The position numbers were made by a program, and so were the translations under genes. From Muribaculaceae bacterium (GTDB lineage Bacteria; Bacillota; Clostridia; Lachnospirales; Lachnospiraceae): a stretch of DNA of 64,000 nt. Positions within the stretch are counted from its first letter, which is position 1. The number at the start of each line of letters is the position of its first letter. Positions 38,455-46,888 of the stretch are shown here, in pieces. The notes beneath the pieces were generated by a model. The model made no database searches. It was not told where the DNA came from and saw only the letters and a list, made by a program, of their open reading frames with translations. The stretch spans positions 389,480 through 453,479 of the forward strand of contig JAMPCA010000001.1 in NCBI GenBank assembly GCA_023666425.1. Direction: 5' to 3'.

Positions 38455-39003
38455 TCACACCATTACCATATCCTGATAACTGCCGGACAAAAATTCCCTT
38501 ATTCCCACATAGCAGATCCCGTTTTCATCTGTCCATGGCACGATGGCATCCTTTACTACTACAATCTTTTTAAAGGAATTATTTATCTTAAGAAGCGAGG
38601 CCGTTTCCTGCTCTCTTTTTTCTGCGGAATCTACATTTAGTGCGGACTGTACATATATCTGGCTGTCACCGAGCTTTGCAATAAAATCAATCTCAAGCTG
38701 TGAACGGATATCCTTCCCCGCTTCACTTCTGTACCTGTATTCCACCACACCAACATCAACACTATAGCCTCTGATTACAAGCTCATTGTATAGGATGTTT
38801 TCCATGATATGATTCTCCTCCTGCTCCAAAGGAAGAAGTAGGAGGTTATCCTCTTTTATTCCGTTTTCTATTAAATAATTTCTGTAAAGCTCAAACAACA
38901 GATAGGATTTTCCGCATCTGCGGAGTCCCGTAATAATCTTTATAAGCCCATTATCTTTCCGCGCTATTAACTGATTCAGATAATAATCTCTTTTTACTTC
39001 CAT
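38455..39003 (-). pseudogene. AAA ATPase/DUF4143 gene with internal deletion
   Basis: Residues 1-60 are the start of an AAA_14-type ATPase with Walker A G-L-R-R-C-G-K-S. They are joined directly to a DUF4143-like end (N-I-L-Y-N-E-L-V-I-R-G-Y, then a nuclease-like I-D-F-I-A-K). Full proteins of this family are about twice this length, and Walker B and the rest of the ATPase are missing, so an in-frame deletion of the middle is likely. ATG 39003 follows GGAGGG. The piece is still an open frame of 182 codons, but it should not be a working ATPase. The region is AT-richer than its GC-rich neighbours, as for mobile or accessory genes. Confidence 0.75.
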
Positions 39004-39110
39004 AAAGCCCTCCAAAAGATTTTTGCCGCATACGGCATTTTTCTTTTGAATACATTCTAATGCCTTTTTCTTATTAAATCAGGCCGCTGTTAAAAACATT
39101 CTCTCCCCAC

Positions 39111-41237
39111 TTACCGGAGTACATCCTCCGTATAGCAGCGCAGGACTTCCCCGACGCTCCATGCCTGCGCATAGCAGCCCCGGCAGGTATGCGGGCTGTC
39201 TCCGTCAAAAATCTCCGAGATTGAGCCGATACAGCCCTCCGTTTGCATATGCTCCATGACGGGAGCAAGAAACTCCATCGCCCGCCTGCGGGTCGCTTCA
39301 TTTTTTCCGTGAACCTTTGTGTAGGCGGTGATGAAAGCGCCCATCGGGAAGCCCCATGCCGTCCCCTGATGGTAGGCGGCGTCCCGCTTGGGGAGGGAGC
39401 CGCAGTAGACGCCGTGGTAGTCCTTGTGGCGGCAGGAGAGAGAGCGGATGCCGGGGCCGGCCAGGAGCTCATGTTCTGCGGTGTCCACAACAGCGGACGC
39501 CTGCGCGTCGTCCAGCATGGTGTAGGGCAGGGACACGGCATAGAGCTGGTTCGGCCTTATGCTGGCATCCTTTTCTTCCCCGTTCACAACATCATACAGA
39601 CAGCCATCCGCTTCATTCCAGAATTGCGCAAGAAAGGAGTCCTTCACCTGCCCCGCGAGAGCCCTGTAGTCCTCCCCCGGCTCCCCAAAGGATTCGGCGA
39701 GCCCGGCCATCACCATGAGCGCATTGTACCACAGCGCGTTGATCTCCACGGGCTTTCCGTGTCTCGGCGTCACTACCCAGTCGCCCACCCGCACGTCCAT
39801 CCAGGTCACCTGATCCACGCCCGAGCCCGCGTGAATCAGTCCGTCCGTGTCCATATAGATGGAAAAACCGGCGCCGTTTCGGTAGGCGGCGAGAATCTCC
39901 TTAAGTGCCGCAAAGAGCTCTTTTCTGACAAATTCATAGTCCTCCGGGGCGCCGGTGTAGCGCAGGTACTGGTCTGTCGCATAGAAATACCATAAAGAGG
40001 CGTCCACCGTGTTGTAGAGCGGTGCCTGCCCGTCGTCCGGGAACATGTTCGGCACGAGGCCGCCGCGGATGTAGCGGGCAAAGGTGACTAAAATTTCCCG
40101 GGCTTCGGCAAAGCGTCTGGTGACGAGGGTCAGACCGGAGAAGGCGATCATCGTGTCACGTCCCCAGTCGGTGAACCATGGGAGTCCTGCAAGCACGGTC
40201 ATCAGTCCGGTGGAGCTGCGGAAGGCCAGAAACTGATCCGCGGCGGCCACAAGGGAAGCGGCAAATGCGTCCCCGCCATAGCCGGAGTTGTCAGTCAGTC
40301 CCTGCAGGCGGGCGCGTTTAGCGTCTGCCAGAGAGCGCGCCGTCTCATCTGTGATCCCGGGGAGACCTGCGGCATTTTCACCGGTTACAGCGGAACAGAC
40401 CACAGAGAACTGTACCGTGGAGTGTGCCGGAATGGAGACGAGAAGATCGCAGGGCATGTAGTGGCAGTCCAGTCCCGGCGTCTCGTTGTCCACCTCAATC
40501 TGGTATTGCATGTCCCGGTCAAAACGATCTGTGCGCGCGGTAAGCGAGCCCCGGCTGCTGCGAAACACAATCTGCAGCTTAGGATTTGCCATGGGGCGCA
40601 AAAGAAGCCCGGCCGTGCCGTCGTCCGTGAAGAGCTCCTCCTCAAAGCGCAGAGAGTCCTCCGTCGCGGAGGCACTGTGCTCTCTGTAATTAAAGAGCGG
40701 GGTGACGACGAGCCTGGCGTCGCCGCCTGTGTTATGTACCTCATAGTCGATGGCGGCCGTGTTCTCCCCCTGCACAAGCGTGAGCTGCTTTTTGAGCGTG
40801 AGGCTGCCCGCACGGTAGGAAAAGGTGACGTTTCCATCGTAATCAAAAGCGGTGAGGAAGCGCTGCCCTTCGGTGTAGACGGGACGGCGGGGAATAAAGT
40901 CAGAGGCCACATTTACCGTGTCCGTGCGCCGGTATTCCTCCGGAAGGCTGGCATGATCCACCACATGTTCTGTGGAGAGAGGCGCTCCCGCGTGCTGCGA
41001 AGTCTCGAGGTCATAGCATGTCCCATCTGCAAACAGGCGCTCTCTCGTGCAGGCAAGGAGCAGATAGCGCTCGACAGGCGGATGCAGGCTGGCGATGAGA
41101 TAGCCCTGGTGGGTGCGGCACATGGCCGCGGTCACAGAGCCTCCGGCATAGCCGCCAAGCCCGTTGGTCATCACCCATTCCTTTCGGATATTTGCTGAAA
41201 GATCCGACAGTTGTTCTCCTGAAAAATGAAAATTCAT
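39111..41237 (-). CDS. Glycogen debranching enzyme (amylo-alpha-1,6-glucosidase, GH133-like)
   Basis: This 708-residue protein has the short debranching-enzyme layout: an N-terminal beta domain (about 1-270) with M-T-N-G-L-G-G-Y-A-G-G-S, and a C-terminal (alpha/alpha)6 barrel (about 320-700) with G-L-P-W-F-T-D-W-G-R-D-T-M-I and the late G-T-A-W-G-F-P-M-G. It removes alpha-1,6-linked glucose from glycogen stubs in the cytosol. ATG 41237 is used because GGGAGG lies just upstream on the minus strand. It is transcribed away from the next gene and no other glycogen gene is close. The family is clear; whether it also has transferase activity is not visible. Confidence 0.92.
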   Translation of the reverse strand: MNFHFSGEQLSDLSANIRKEWVMTNGLGGYAGGSVTAAMCRTHQGYLIASLHPPVERYLLLACTRERLFADGTCYDLETSQHAGAPLSTEHVVDHASLPEEYRRTDTVNVASDFIPRRPVYTEGQRFLTAFDYDGNVTFSYRAGSLTLKKQLTLVQGENTAAIDYEVHNTGGDARLVVTPLFNYREHSASATEDSLRFEEELFTDDGTAGLLLRPMANPKLQIVFRSSRGSLTARTDRFDRDMQYQIEVDNETPGLDCHYMPCDLLVSIPAHSTVQFSVVCSAVTGENAAGLPGITDETARSLADAKRARLQGLTDNSGYGGDAFAASLVAAADQFLAFRSSTGLMTVLAGLPWFTDWGRDTMIAFSGLTLVTRRFAEAREILVTFARYIRGGLVPNMFPDDGQAPLYNTVDASLWYFYATDQYLRYTGAPEDYEFVRKELFAALKEILAAYRNGAGFSIYMDTDGLIHAGSGVDQVTWMDVRVGDWVVTPRHGKPVEINALWYNALMVMAGLAESFGEPGEDYRALAGQVKDSFLAQFWNEADGCLYDVVNGEEKDASIRPNQLYAVSLPYTMLDDAQASAVVDTAEHELLAGPGIRSLSCRHKDYHGVYCGSLPKRDAAYHQGTAWGFPMGAFITAYTKVHGKNEATRRRAMEFLAPVMEHMQTEGCIGSISEIFDGDSPHTCRGCYAQAWSVGEVLRCYTEDVLR

Positions 41238-41322
41238 AAGCGCCTCCCGTAAAATTGATAAGACCATTTTATCCTGCCCGGCGAAAAAAAGCTATGATAA
41301 TTATGAAAAAAGAATAATTTTA

Positions 41323-41351
41323 TGGAAAAAACAAAGCAGTTACGGTATAAT
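41323..41351 (+). promoter_or_regulatory. Promoter of the small membrane protein gene
   Basis: A perfect TATAAT (41346-41351) lies 17 bases after TGGAAA (41323-41328), 31 bases before the ATG. Confidence 0.6.
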
Positions 41352-41382
41352 AGAGGGAGTCTATACAAAAGGAGAGCGAAAA

Positions 41383-41880
41383 ATGTTAGAAGTTTATGTG
41401 CTGGTGCCGGTCAGAAAGAGCTTTCTGACGGTATTTGTCGGGATCCTGGGCTTTGTGCTGGCCCTCATGTCCCTGGTGATGTCCTGCTTTAGCATGGTAT
41501 TTGCCGCCCTGATGGTGGTGTTCGGCGCGCTGGGATACTGGTTTACCTTTCAGACGAACAAGGAGTTTGAGTATTCCTATTTTGACGGGGAGGCGCGTTT
41601 CGCAAAAGTCATCAATAAGAGCCGCCGCAAGCGTCTTGCGGTGTATTCGATGGACGAGGTAATACAGATCGCACCGTCGGAGGACAGAAGCGTATATAAG
41701 TATCAGAATGACAATTCTGTAAAGGTCGTGGATTATACTTCCCACCGCAAGGGTGCCCCGTACTACGTCATGGTGCTGAATAAGGAGGGACAGATTACCC
41801 TGATCCGTTTTGAGCCGGACGACAAGTATCTGGAGGCTGTCATGGTCAAATACAAGGGCAAGGTCATCTGCAGGCAGTAA
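41383..41880 (+). CDS. DUF6106-like small membrane protein
   Basis: This 165-residue protein has two adjacent membrane segments (about 14-34 and 37-58) and a cytoplasmic domain (about 60-165) made of short strands with Y-S-Y-F-D-G-E-A-R-F and a basic K-S-R-R-K-R. The pattern resembles PH-like membrane proteins, and I recall the Lachnospiraceae family DUF6106, but no function is known. A strong AAAAGGAGAG site precedes the start. It has its own promoter and terminator and so is expressed alone. Confidence 0.82.
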   Translation: MLEVYVLVPVRKSFLTVFVGILGFVLALMSLVMSCFSMVFAALMVVFGALGYWFTFQTNKEFEYSYFDGEARFAKVINKSRRKRLAVYSMDEVIQIAPSEDRSVYKYQNDNSVKVVDYTSHRKGAPYYVMVLNKEGQITLIRFEPDDKYLEAVMVKYKGKVICRQ

Positions 41881-41888
41881 GAGCAAAC

Positions 41889-41917
41889 TAAAAAAGAGTC
41901 GCGGAGACTCTTTTTTT
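41889..41917. terminator. Bidirectional terminator
   Basis: AAAAAGAGTC pairs with GACTCTTTTT across a five-base loop and is followed by T residues on the plus strand and preceded by A residues, so it serves both convergent genes. Confidence 0.9.
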
Positions 41918-41923
41918 GTGAGA

Positions 41924-42343
41924 TCAGGATTTTTTGTCGCTGTCCAGAAAGCGCATACGGCTGTCTTCCCCGCTCTGTTTGTGGAAGGAGTAGCCCTTGC
42001 CGCTGTTCATCGACTTTAAGCATTTGGGGCATAAAGTGCCGAAGGATATCGGGGCGCCGCAGTTCTGACAGTGCAGACTGGCCACATTCAAAGCCGGATC
42101 CTCGGTACGGTATTCAATTCTTCCCTCGCGAATCCATTCCTTCACCTGCTTAAGAGGGATTTTGAAATGCTGCGCGACTTCGTACTCGTTGACATAATTG
42201 GAGCGTATGTACTCCTTCACGTCACGGAAAAGCTGGGCCTCCAGGCATCTCGGACACAAATCGGCTTCGTAATGCTTGGAGAGCGGACGTCCACAATAGG
42301 AGCAGTGCTTATATTTGCCAAAAAGTCCTTCTTCCTCTGCCAT
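41924..42343 (-). CDS. Zinc-ribbon and helix-turn-helix protein, YvyF-like
   Basis: This 139-residue protein has an N-terminal zinc ribbon (C-S-Y-C-G and C-P-R-C, about 13-31), a middle helix-turn-helix (about 45-78; E-Y-E-V-A-Q-H-F-K-I-P-L-K-Q-V-K-E-W) and a second zinc ribbon (C-Q-N-C-G and C-P-K-C, about 90-107). The layout is like the YvyF/TIGR03826 family, linked to flagellar operons in other Firmicutes. Here no flagellar gene is adjacent, so the role is open; DNA or RNA binding is likely. ATG 42343 follows CGGAGGA. Confidence 0.83.
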   Translation of the reverse strand: MAEEEGLFGKYKHCSYCGRPLSKHYEADLCPRCLEAQLFRDVKEYIRSNYVNEYEVAQHFKIPLKQVKEWIREGRIEYRTEDPALNVASLHCQNCGAPISFGTLCPKCLKSMNSGKGYSFHKQSGEDSRMRFLDSDKKS

Positions 42344-42429
42344 GATTTCCTCCGTAGAAAGACATGTGATTACCACATACCATTATACCACTAACTACCG
42401 ATAGAATGCAAGAGCGGAAAGGATGAACC

Positions 42430-43215
42430 ATGACCTATACGTTGCAGAAAAGCGGACCCATCGCGGTCTTTGATTCAGGGGTGGGGGGCGTCAGCGTCTT
42501 AAAGGAGCTGCTGCGTCTGATGCCCGGCGAGGATTACCTCTATTTCGGGGATTCAAAGCACGCGCCCTACGGCGTGAAGGATACAGCCGATGTGCGTGCA
42601 CTGACCTGCGAAAATGCCAGACGTCTTTTTGACAGGGGGGCAAAGGGGCTGGTGGTGGCCTGCAATACAGCCACCAGCGCGGCGGTGCGCTCGCTGCGGG
42701 AGCAGTATCCCTATATTCCCATTGTCGGCATCGAGCCTGCGGTGAAGCCTGCGGCGCTCTGCGGCAGTCATCCGCGGGTGCTTGTGATGGCGACGCCCAT
42801 GACGATACGGGAGGAAAAGCTTAAGCGTCTCATGGAACAATACGCGGATGCGGCGGAGCTGATCCCTCTGGCCTGCCCGGGACTGATGGATTTTATAGAG
42901 CGGGGAGACCTGGACGGGGAGGATCTGCACAGCTATCTGACACAGCTTCTGGCGGATTACCGGGAGGGGGCGGTGGATTCCGCCGTGCTCGGCTGCACCC
43001 ACTATCCCTTTGCCCGCCGGCAGATTCAGAGGGTGCTCGGTTCCGGCGTAAAAATCTTTGACGGCGGGGAGGGGACGGCGAGGGAGATGAAGAGAAGACT
43101 CTCCGAAAAAAATCTGCTGCATCAGGACGGGCAGGGACATGTGGTTTTTGAAAACAGCGCAGAAGATCCCGGCAAGATTGCGCTCTGCGAAATGCTGTTA
43201 TCCCTTAAAATTTAA
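42430..43215 (+). CDS. murI: Glutamate racemase
   Basis: This 261-residue enzyme makes D-glutamate for peptidoglycan in the cytosol. The two catalytic cysteines are Cys78 in V-A-C-N-T-A-T and Cys189 in L-G-C-T-H-Y-P; F-D-S-G-V-G-G near the start and Y-F-G-D-S-K-H-A-P-Y-G complete the family signature. The length is normal. The start follows GAAAGGATGAACC. It is divergent from the zinc-ribbon gene. Confidence 0.96.
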   Translation: MTYTLQKSGPIAVFDSGVGGVSVLKELLRLMPGEDYLYFGDSKHAPYGVKDTADVRALTCENARRLFDRGAKGLVVACNTATSAAVRSLREQYPYIPIVGIEPAVKPAALCGSHPRVLVMATPMTIREEKLKRLMEQYADAAELIPLACPGLMDFIERGDLDGEDLHSYLTQLLADYREGAVDSAVLGCTHYPFARRQIQRVLGSGVKIFDGGEGTAREMKRRLSEKNLLHQDGQGHVVFENSAEDPGKIALCEMLLSLKI

Positions 43216-43577
43216 AGAATCTAAAATCATTCTTAAAATATTTTCTAAGAAATTTAGAATTGTTTTTCAAAATGGACATATAAAAGACACATTTACGGGA
43301 TATACTATACACTGTAAACGGAAGTAATTCCTTTACATTATTCCCTTTTTATTTATAAACATTTTCATAACTAAACTCCTCGAAAGGAAGCTGTCCCGTA
43401 TGGGATGGCTTTCTTTCACTGTGGAAAAAATGCGCAAAAATTCGATATATTTTGATAAAAAATTAGGAATAGTTGCTATGTTTTTTTTTTTCTTCTTTTG
43501 CTAATATAAGGGAAGGAAACCGTCGGAAGTTGTGCGTCCCGGCGGTGCTTTTTATGAAGAAAAGGAGAGTGAGTTAC
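43216..43577. other. AT-rich gap with two strong hairpins before the SLC13 transporter
   Basis: No gene is convincing here. A 16-bp near-continuous hairpin (43382-43417, loop GTAT) contains the complementary TGTCCC and GGGATG. A second hairpin, ACCGTCGG with CCGGCGGT (43519-43526 and 43539-43546), is followed by GCTTTTT and resembles a terminator 25 bases before the transporter ATG. The first hairpin may end murI transcription. The second suggests a regulated leader (attenuator or riboswitch-like) for the transporter, of a class I cannot name. Confidence 0.6.
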
Positions 43578-44933
43578 ATGTTAGTAGCACAGATTCTTGC
43601 AGTCGTTATTTTTGTGATCATGTTTGGCATGATTGTCTTAGACAAAATCGCGAAGGAGTATGTGACGCTGACGGCCGGAGCGGCTACGCTGATTCTGGTG
43701 TTTGGCTTTACGATGCACAGCCTGTCGGCCGTATGGGAGACTTTAAATATCCGCTCCATTTTTACGCTCGGCTTCTGGTACGCGGGGAAGGAAGCGTCGG
43801 AATCCTCCTCGGGAGTCAACTGGGCGACGATCATCTTTCTGTTTGGAATGATGGTCATGGTAGAGGGGATGGCAAAGGCAGGATTTTTCCGCTGGCTGTG
43901 TATGCGCCTCGCCAGGCTTGTGAACTATAAACCGGTTTCGCTGTTTGTGGCATTTATGATTATGTCTGCAATTCTTGCGATGTTTATCGACAGCATCACG
44001 GTGATCTTATTCCTTGCGGCGGTGACGGTGGAGCTGGCGCAGCTGCTGAAGTTCGATCCGGTGCCCATGATTTTGTCCGAGGTGTTCTGTGCGAATCTGG
44101 GAGGTTCCGCGACCATGTGCGGCGATCCGCCCAATATTATCATCGGTACGGCGCTCGGCTATTCCTTCACCGACTTTTTGACAAACACGGGTCTGATCGC
44201 GGGCGTCTCGCTGGTCATTATCGTACTCTATTTTTACATCATCTTCCACAAACAGATGAAGTCGTCGGGAGCTGCGATTGATCCCGCCACGATGCCAAAG
44301 CCGGAGGAGGCGATCAGGAGCAAAAAAGACTTTATCGTGAGCTCTGTGATTTTTGCCGTGGCGGTGGTGCTTCTGGTCAGCCATGCGGCAACGGGTCTCA
44401 CCGTAGCCTTTATCGGGACGTTCATTGCAGTCGTTACATTGCTTGCGAATATAAAGGATGCCGGAACGCTTCTGAAAAAGGTCGATTTCCGCACGCTTTT
44501 ATTCTTCATCGGTCTGTTCCTTGTCGTGGGTGGACTTGAGCAGACGGGCATTTTAGAGCTGATCGCAGGCTTTATCGGAAAAGTCAGCGGAGGCAACTTT
44601 ATGCTGATGATCGCGATTATCATGTGGGTGTCCGCCTTTGCCAGCGCGTTTGTGGACAACATACCCTTTGCGGCGACCATGATCCCGGTAATTAAAAGCC
44701 TTTCCGTCACGATGGGCGTGGATCTTACGACGCTGGCGTGGGCGCTGTCCATGGGTACGGATATCGGAGGATCTGCGACGCCGATCGGAGCATCTGCGAA
44801 TGTCGTGGGCATTTCCGTTTCCGCCAAGAGCGGTCACAGGATTGGCTGGGGAAGGTACTGTAAGGCGTGCGCACCGGCGACGATTCTTGTGGTGGCAATC
44901 TCCATGGTAATAATATTTTGGCGTTATTGCTAA
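43578..44933 (+). CDS. SLC13/ArsB-NhaD superfamily transporter
   Basis: This 451-residue inner-membrane protein has about ten to twelve hydrophobic segments arranged as two repeats. Family signatures are visible in each half: G-G-S-A-T-M-C-G-D-P-P-N-I-I-I-G (about 178-193) and G-G-S-A-T-P-I-G-A-S-A-N-V (about 397-409). Such proteins move anions (dicarboxylates, arsenite) or exchange Na+ and H+; the substrate cannot be told here. ATG 43578 is chosen because AAAGGAG lies ten bases before; an earlier ATG at 43554 lacks a site. The leader has a terminator-like hairpin, so expression may respond to an ion or metabolite. Confidence 0.9.
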   Translation: MLVAQILAVVIFVIMFGMIVLDKIAKEYVTLTAGAATLILVFGFTMHSLSAVWETLNIRSIFTLGFWYAGKEASESSSGVNWATIIFLFGMMVMVEGMAKAGFFRWLCMRLARLVNYKPVSLFVAFMIMSAILAMFIDSITVILFLAAVTVELAQLLKFDPVPMILSEVFCANLGGSATMCGDPPNIIIGTALGYSFTDFLTNTGLIAGVSLVIIVLYFYIIFHKQMKSSGAAIDPATMPKPEEAIRSKKDFIVSSVIFAVAVVLLVSHAATGLTVAFIGTFIAVVTLLANIKDAGTLLKKVDFRTLLFFIGLFLVVGGLEQTGILELIAGFIGKVSGGNFMLMIAIIMWVSAFASAFVDNIPFAATMIPVIKSLSVTMGVDLTTLAWALSMGTDIGGSATPIGASANVVGISVSAKSGHRIGWGRYCKACAPATILVVAISMVIIFWRYC

Positions 44934-44972
44934 AAAACGATAAAAATTTACTAAAAATTTATACAAAAATTA

Positions 44973-45001
44973 TTGGAAAATTTGCTCTCTTACGTTATAA
45001 T
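44973..45001 (+). promoter_or_regulatory. Promoter of the cytidylate-kinase-like gene
   Basis: TTGGAA (44973-44978) and a perfect TATAAT (44996-45001) are 17 bases apart, 33 bases before the start codon. Confidence 0.8.
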
Positions 45002-45034
45002 ATAGGTATATTGTAACAAAAGGGGGCATTTTGT

Positions 45035-45640
45035 ATGGGCAAACAGATCATTATTTCTATCAGCCGGGAATATGGAAGCGGCGGGCGCGTGATTGCGGAG
45101 AAGATCGCGAAGGACTTAGACCTGCCGTTGTATGACAGGAACCTTTTGGATGAGATTGCGAGAGAAAAAGGACTGGACGCAGACAATTTAAAGGCGTATG
45201 ACGAGAAGCCGAGGAATCCGTTTCTGACCCGCCGGGTGCGGGGGCATTCGAGCTCCATGGAGGAGGCCGTGGCCGAGATGCAGTTTCAGTATCTGCGTGA
45301 GAAGGCGGATGCGGGAGAGTCCTTTGTGGTGGTGGGAAGATGCTCTGAATGGGTGCTGCGGGAGCACAAGGAGCTGGTTTCTATATTTATTATAGGCGAC
45401 TGGGAGACGAGAATCCGCCGGATTATGGAGGTATATCAGCTGAGGAAGACCGAGGCGATTGAAAAGACTAAGCGCCATGACAAGCATCGGAAGATTTACC
45501 ACAATACACACTGTGGTTTTCGGTGGGGACATCCCCATGGCTACCAGCTTATGATCAACAGCAGTATGCTGGGAATTGACGGAACGGCTGAATTTCTGGA
45601 GGATTATATCGGGAAAAGATCCGCGGGACAGCCGTCATAA
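45035..45640 (+). CDS. Cytidylate kinase-like protein
   Basis: This 201-residue protein begins I-I-I-S-I-S-R-E-Y-G-S-G-G-R, the P-loop variant of the cytidylate-kinase-like family, followed by a kinase-like core with V-V-V-G-R-C-S-E and a late R-H-D-K-H-R-K-I-Y-H-N-T-H. It should phosphorylate a nucleotide, but members of this family often sit beside transporters or in operons without proven substrate, and true Cmk is usually a separate gene. It has its own consensus promoter and a GGGGGCA-type site. The function is therefore only a family-level call. Confidence 0.87.
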   Translation: MGKQIIISISREYGSGGRVIAEKIAKDLDLPLYDRNLLDEIAREKGLDADNLKAYDEKPRNPFLTRRVRGHSSSMEEAVAEMQFQYLREKADAGESFVVVGRCSEWVLREHKELVSIFIIGDWETRIRRIMEVYQLRKTEAIEKTKRHDKHRKIYHNTHCGFRWGHPHGYQLMINSSMLGIDGTAEFLEDYIGKRSAGQPS

Positions 45641-45683
45641 AAGCAGGCAATAACTTATGTTCATAGATTACCTCCTTTCATTG

Positions 45684-45707
45684 CGCGCATGTCAGCTGAC
45701 ATGCGCG
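45684..45707. repeat. Perfect 24-base palindrome
   Basis: The arm CGCGCATGTCAG (45684-45695) is followed at once by its reverse complement CTGACATGCGCG (45696-45707). It lies seven bases beyond the DUF4250 stop on the minus strand. It can fold into a hairpin in that message (possible terminator without a T-run) or be a protein binding site. Confidence 0.85.
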
Positions 45708-45714
45708 TGATTCA

Positions 45715-45891
45715 TTACAGAAACCGGTTCTGTGTCCCGTCATAGCGATAGCCGATGGCGGCAAGCTGTGCGCAGAGCGTGTCCGTGTCCGTCATAAAAG
45801 CGGCGGCCAGCTCTTCAAGGCTGGGATAATTGTCGCGAAGCTGTGTGTTGACAAAGCTCAAAAGCATCACCGGATCTTTGGGCAGATTCAT
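45715..45891 (-). CDS. DUF4250-like small protein
   Basis: This 58-residue protein reads M-N-L-P-K-D-P-V-M-L-L-S-F-V-N-T-Q-L-R-D and continues with Y-P-S-L-E-E-L-A, ending Q-N-R-F-L. The start L-P-x-D-P-x-M-L-L-S-x-V-N is the pattern I know from DUF4250 proteins, small Firmicute proteins with no known function. Its ATG overlaps the stop of the WYL regulator gene by four bases (ATGA), which supports it as a real, translationally coupled gene. It ends just before the 24-base palindrome. Confidence 0.87.
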   Translation of the reverse strand: MNLPKDPVMLLSFVNTQLRDNYPSLEELAAAFMTDTDTLCAQLAAIGYRYDGTQNRFL

Positions 45892-46886
45892 GTCTCTTCC
45901 TCCCTGTATTTAGATAAAATGTTTGCAAGGTATTCCTGATAGGCAGCAGCCAGTGGCTTTGGCGAGAGGATCTGCACCCGGTCGGAGAGTCCTGCCAGCC
46001 AGCCGTAGAACTGGGGGCTGACCTCTACGTCAGCGCGCACGAGAATGTGCTCCCCGTCGTAAGGGCGCAGGGCGACGTCGCGGCCGAAGCGGTCGATGAT
46101 CACGCCGGTGAGCGAACGGCTGCACAGAAGCTGCACAGTGCATTCCTCCCCGGCAAACATGCCGAAGGTCTTTTTTGTGTAGGCGGCAACGTCGATTTCC
46201 TCAAAGAGCTTTCTTCCGTCCCTTGGCCTGTCTGTCTGGGCGGGATGGAGCATCTTGTCCACCCGGTAGTGTTTCATCAGACCGGCGGACGCATCGTATG
46301 CCACGAGATAATAATTCTCGTCGTCCCACAGGAGCAGCCACGGGCTGACCTGATAGCGGAGGCCTCCCTTCCGCAGAGCCATCTTTTTTTGTGCGTCCCA
46401 CTCAAAATACTGAAATTCAATCTGTGTGTTTTCTGCGATGGCGGCATGGATAAGGTCTACATTATAATAAATGCTCTCATTCGCCGTCTTGTTGCGGTCG
46501 GCAACCACCACCTGGCGGCGGAGGGCTCTGGCGTCCGGCTGGCTTACAAGGCTCTCCAGCTTTGCGATGAGCTCCCGGGATTTCTTTGTCGTGATGAATC
46601 TGGCGGACTGTACGAGATCCACCAGAAGCTTCACCTCCGCAAGCTCAAATTCGCGGCTGTCAAGGCGGTATCCGCCCCTTTTATTTCCGTCCCTCGTAAT
46701 GTCGAGGCCGAAATCGCGGAGCGTCTGAATGTCGCTGTAGATGCTCTTGCGCTCCGCGCGGATGCCCTGCTGTTCCAGATAGCTGATGATCTGGGGCGTG
46801 GTCAGGGTATGCTCTACATCCGTGCGCTCCCGGAGCAGTTTTTCGATATAAAGTATTTTTTGTTTTTGATTCTCGGATTTTGGCAT
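45888..46886 (-). CDS. WYL-domain transcriptional regulator
   Basis: This 332-residue protein has an N-terminal winged helix-turn-helix (about 10-70; T-L-T-T-P-Q-I-I-S-Y-L and R-K-S-I-Y-S-D-I-Q-T-L) and a WYL domain (about 145-225; F-Q-Y-F-E-W-D and V-S-P-W-L-L-L-W-D-D-E-N-Y-Y-L), followed by a C-terminal WCX-like part. WYL domains sense ligands, often nucleotides or nucleic acid. It begins two bases after the pyrG stop and overlaps DUF4250, so it is on the pyrG message and has little ribosome binding site of its own. The regulated genes are unknown; the link to CTP synthase suggests nucleotide sensing as a possibility. Confidence 0.93.
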   Translation of the reverse strand: MPKSENQKQKILYIEKLLRERTDVEHTLTTPQIISYLEQQGIRAERKSIYSDIQTLRDFGLDITRDGNKRGGYRLDSREFELAEVKLLVDLVQSARFITTKKSRELIAKLESLVSQPDARALRRQVVVADRNKTANESIYYNVDLIHAAIAENTQIEFQYFEWDAQKKMALRKGGLRYQVSPWLLLWDDENYYLVAYDASAGLMKHYRVDKMLHPAQTDRPRDGRKLFEEIDVAAYTKKTFGMFAGEECTVQLLCSRSLTGVIIDRFGRDVALRPYDGEHILVRADVEVSPQFYGWLAGLSDRVQILSPKPLAAAYQEYLANILSKYREEET

Positions 46887-46888
46887 AG

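Noticed and set aside
45634..45663. Nine-codon open frame with a strong AGGAGG site on the minus strand
   Set aside because: It is too short to support as a gene and may be a chance ATG after the palindrome; it is mentioned only in the palindrome finding.
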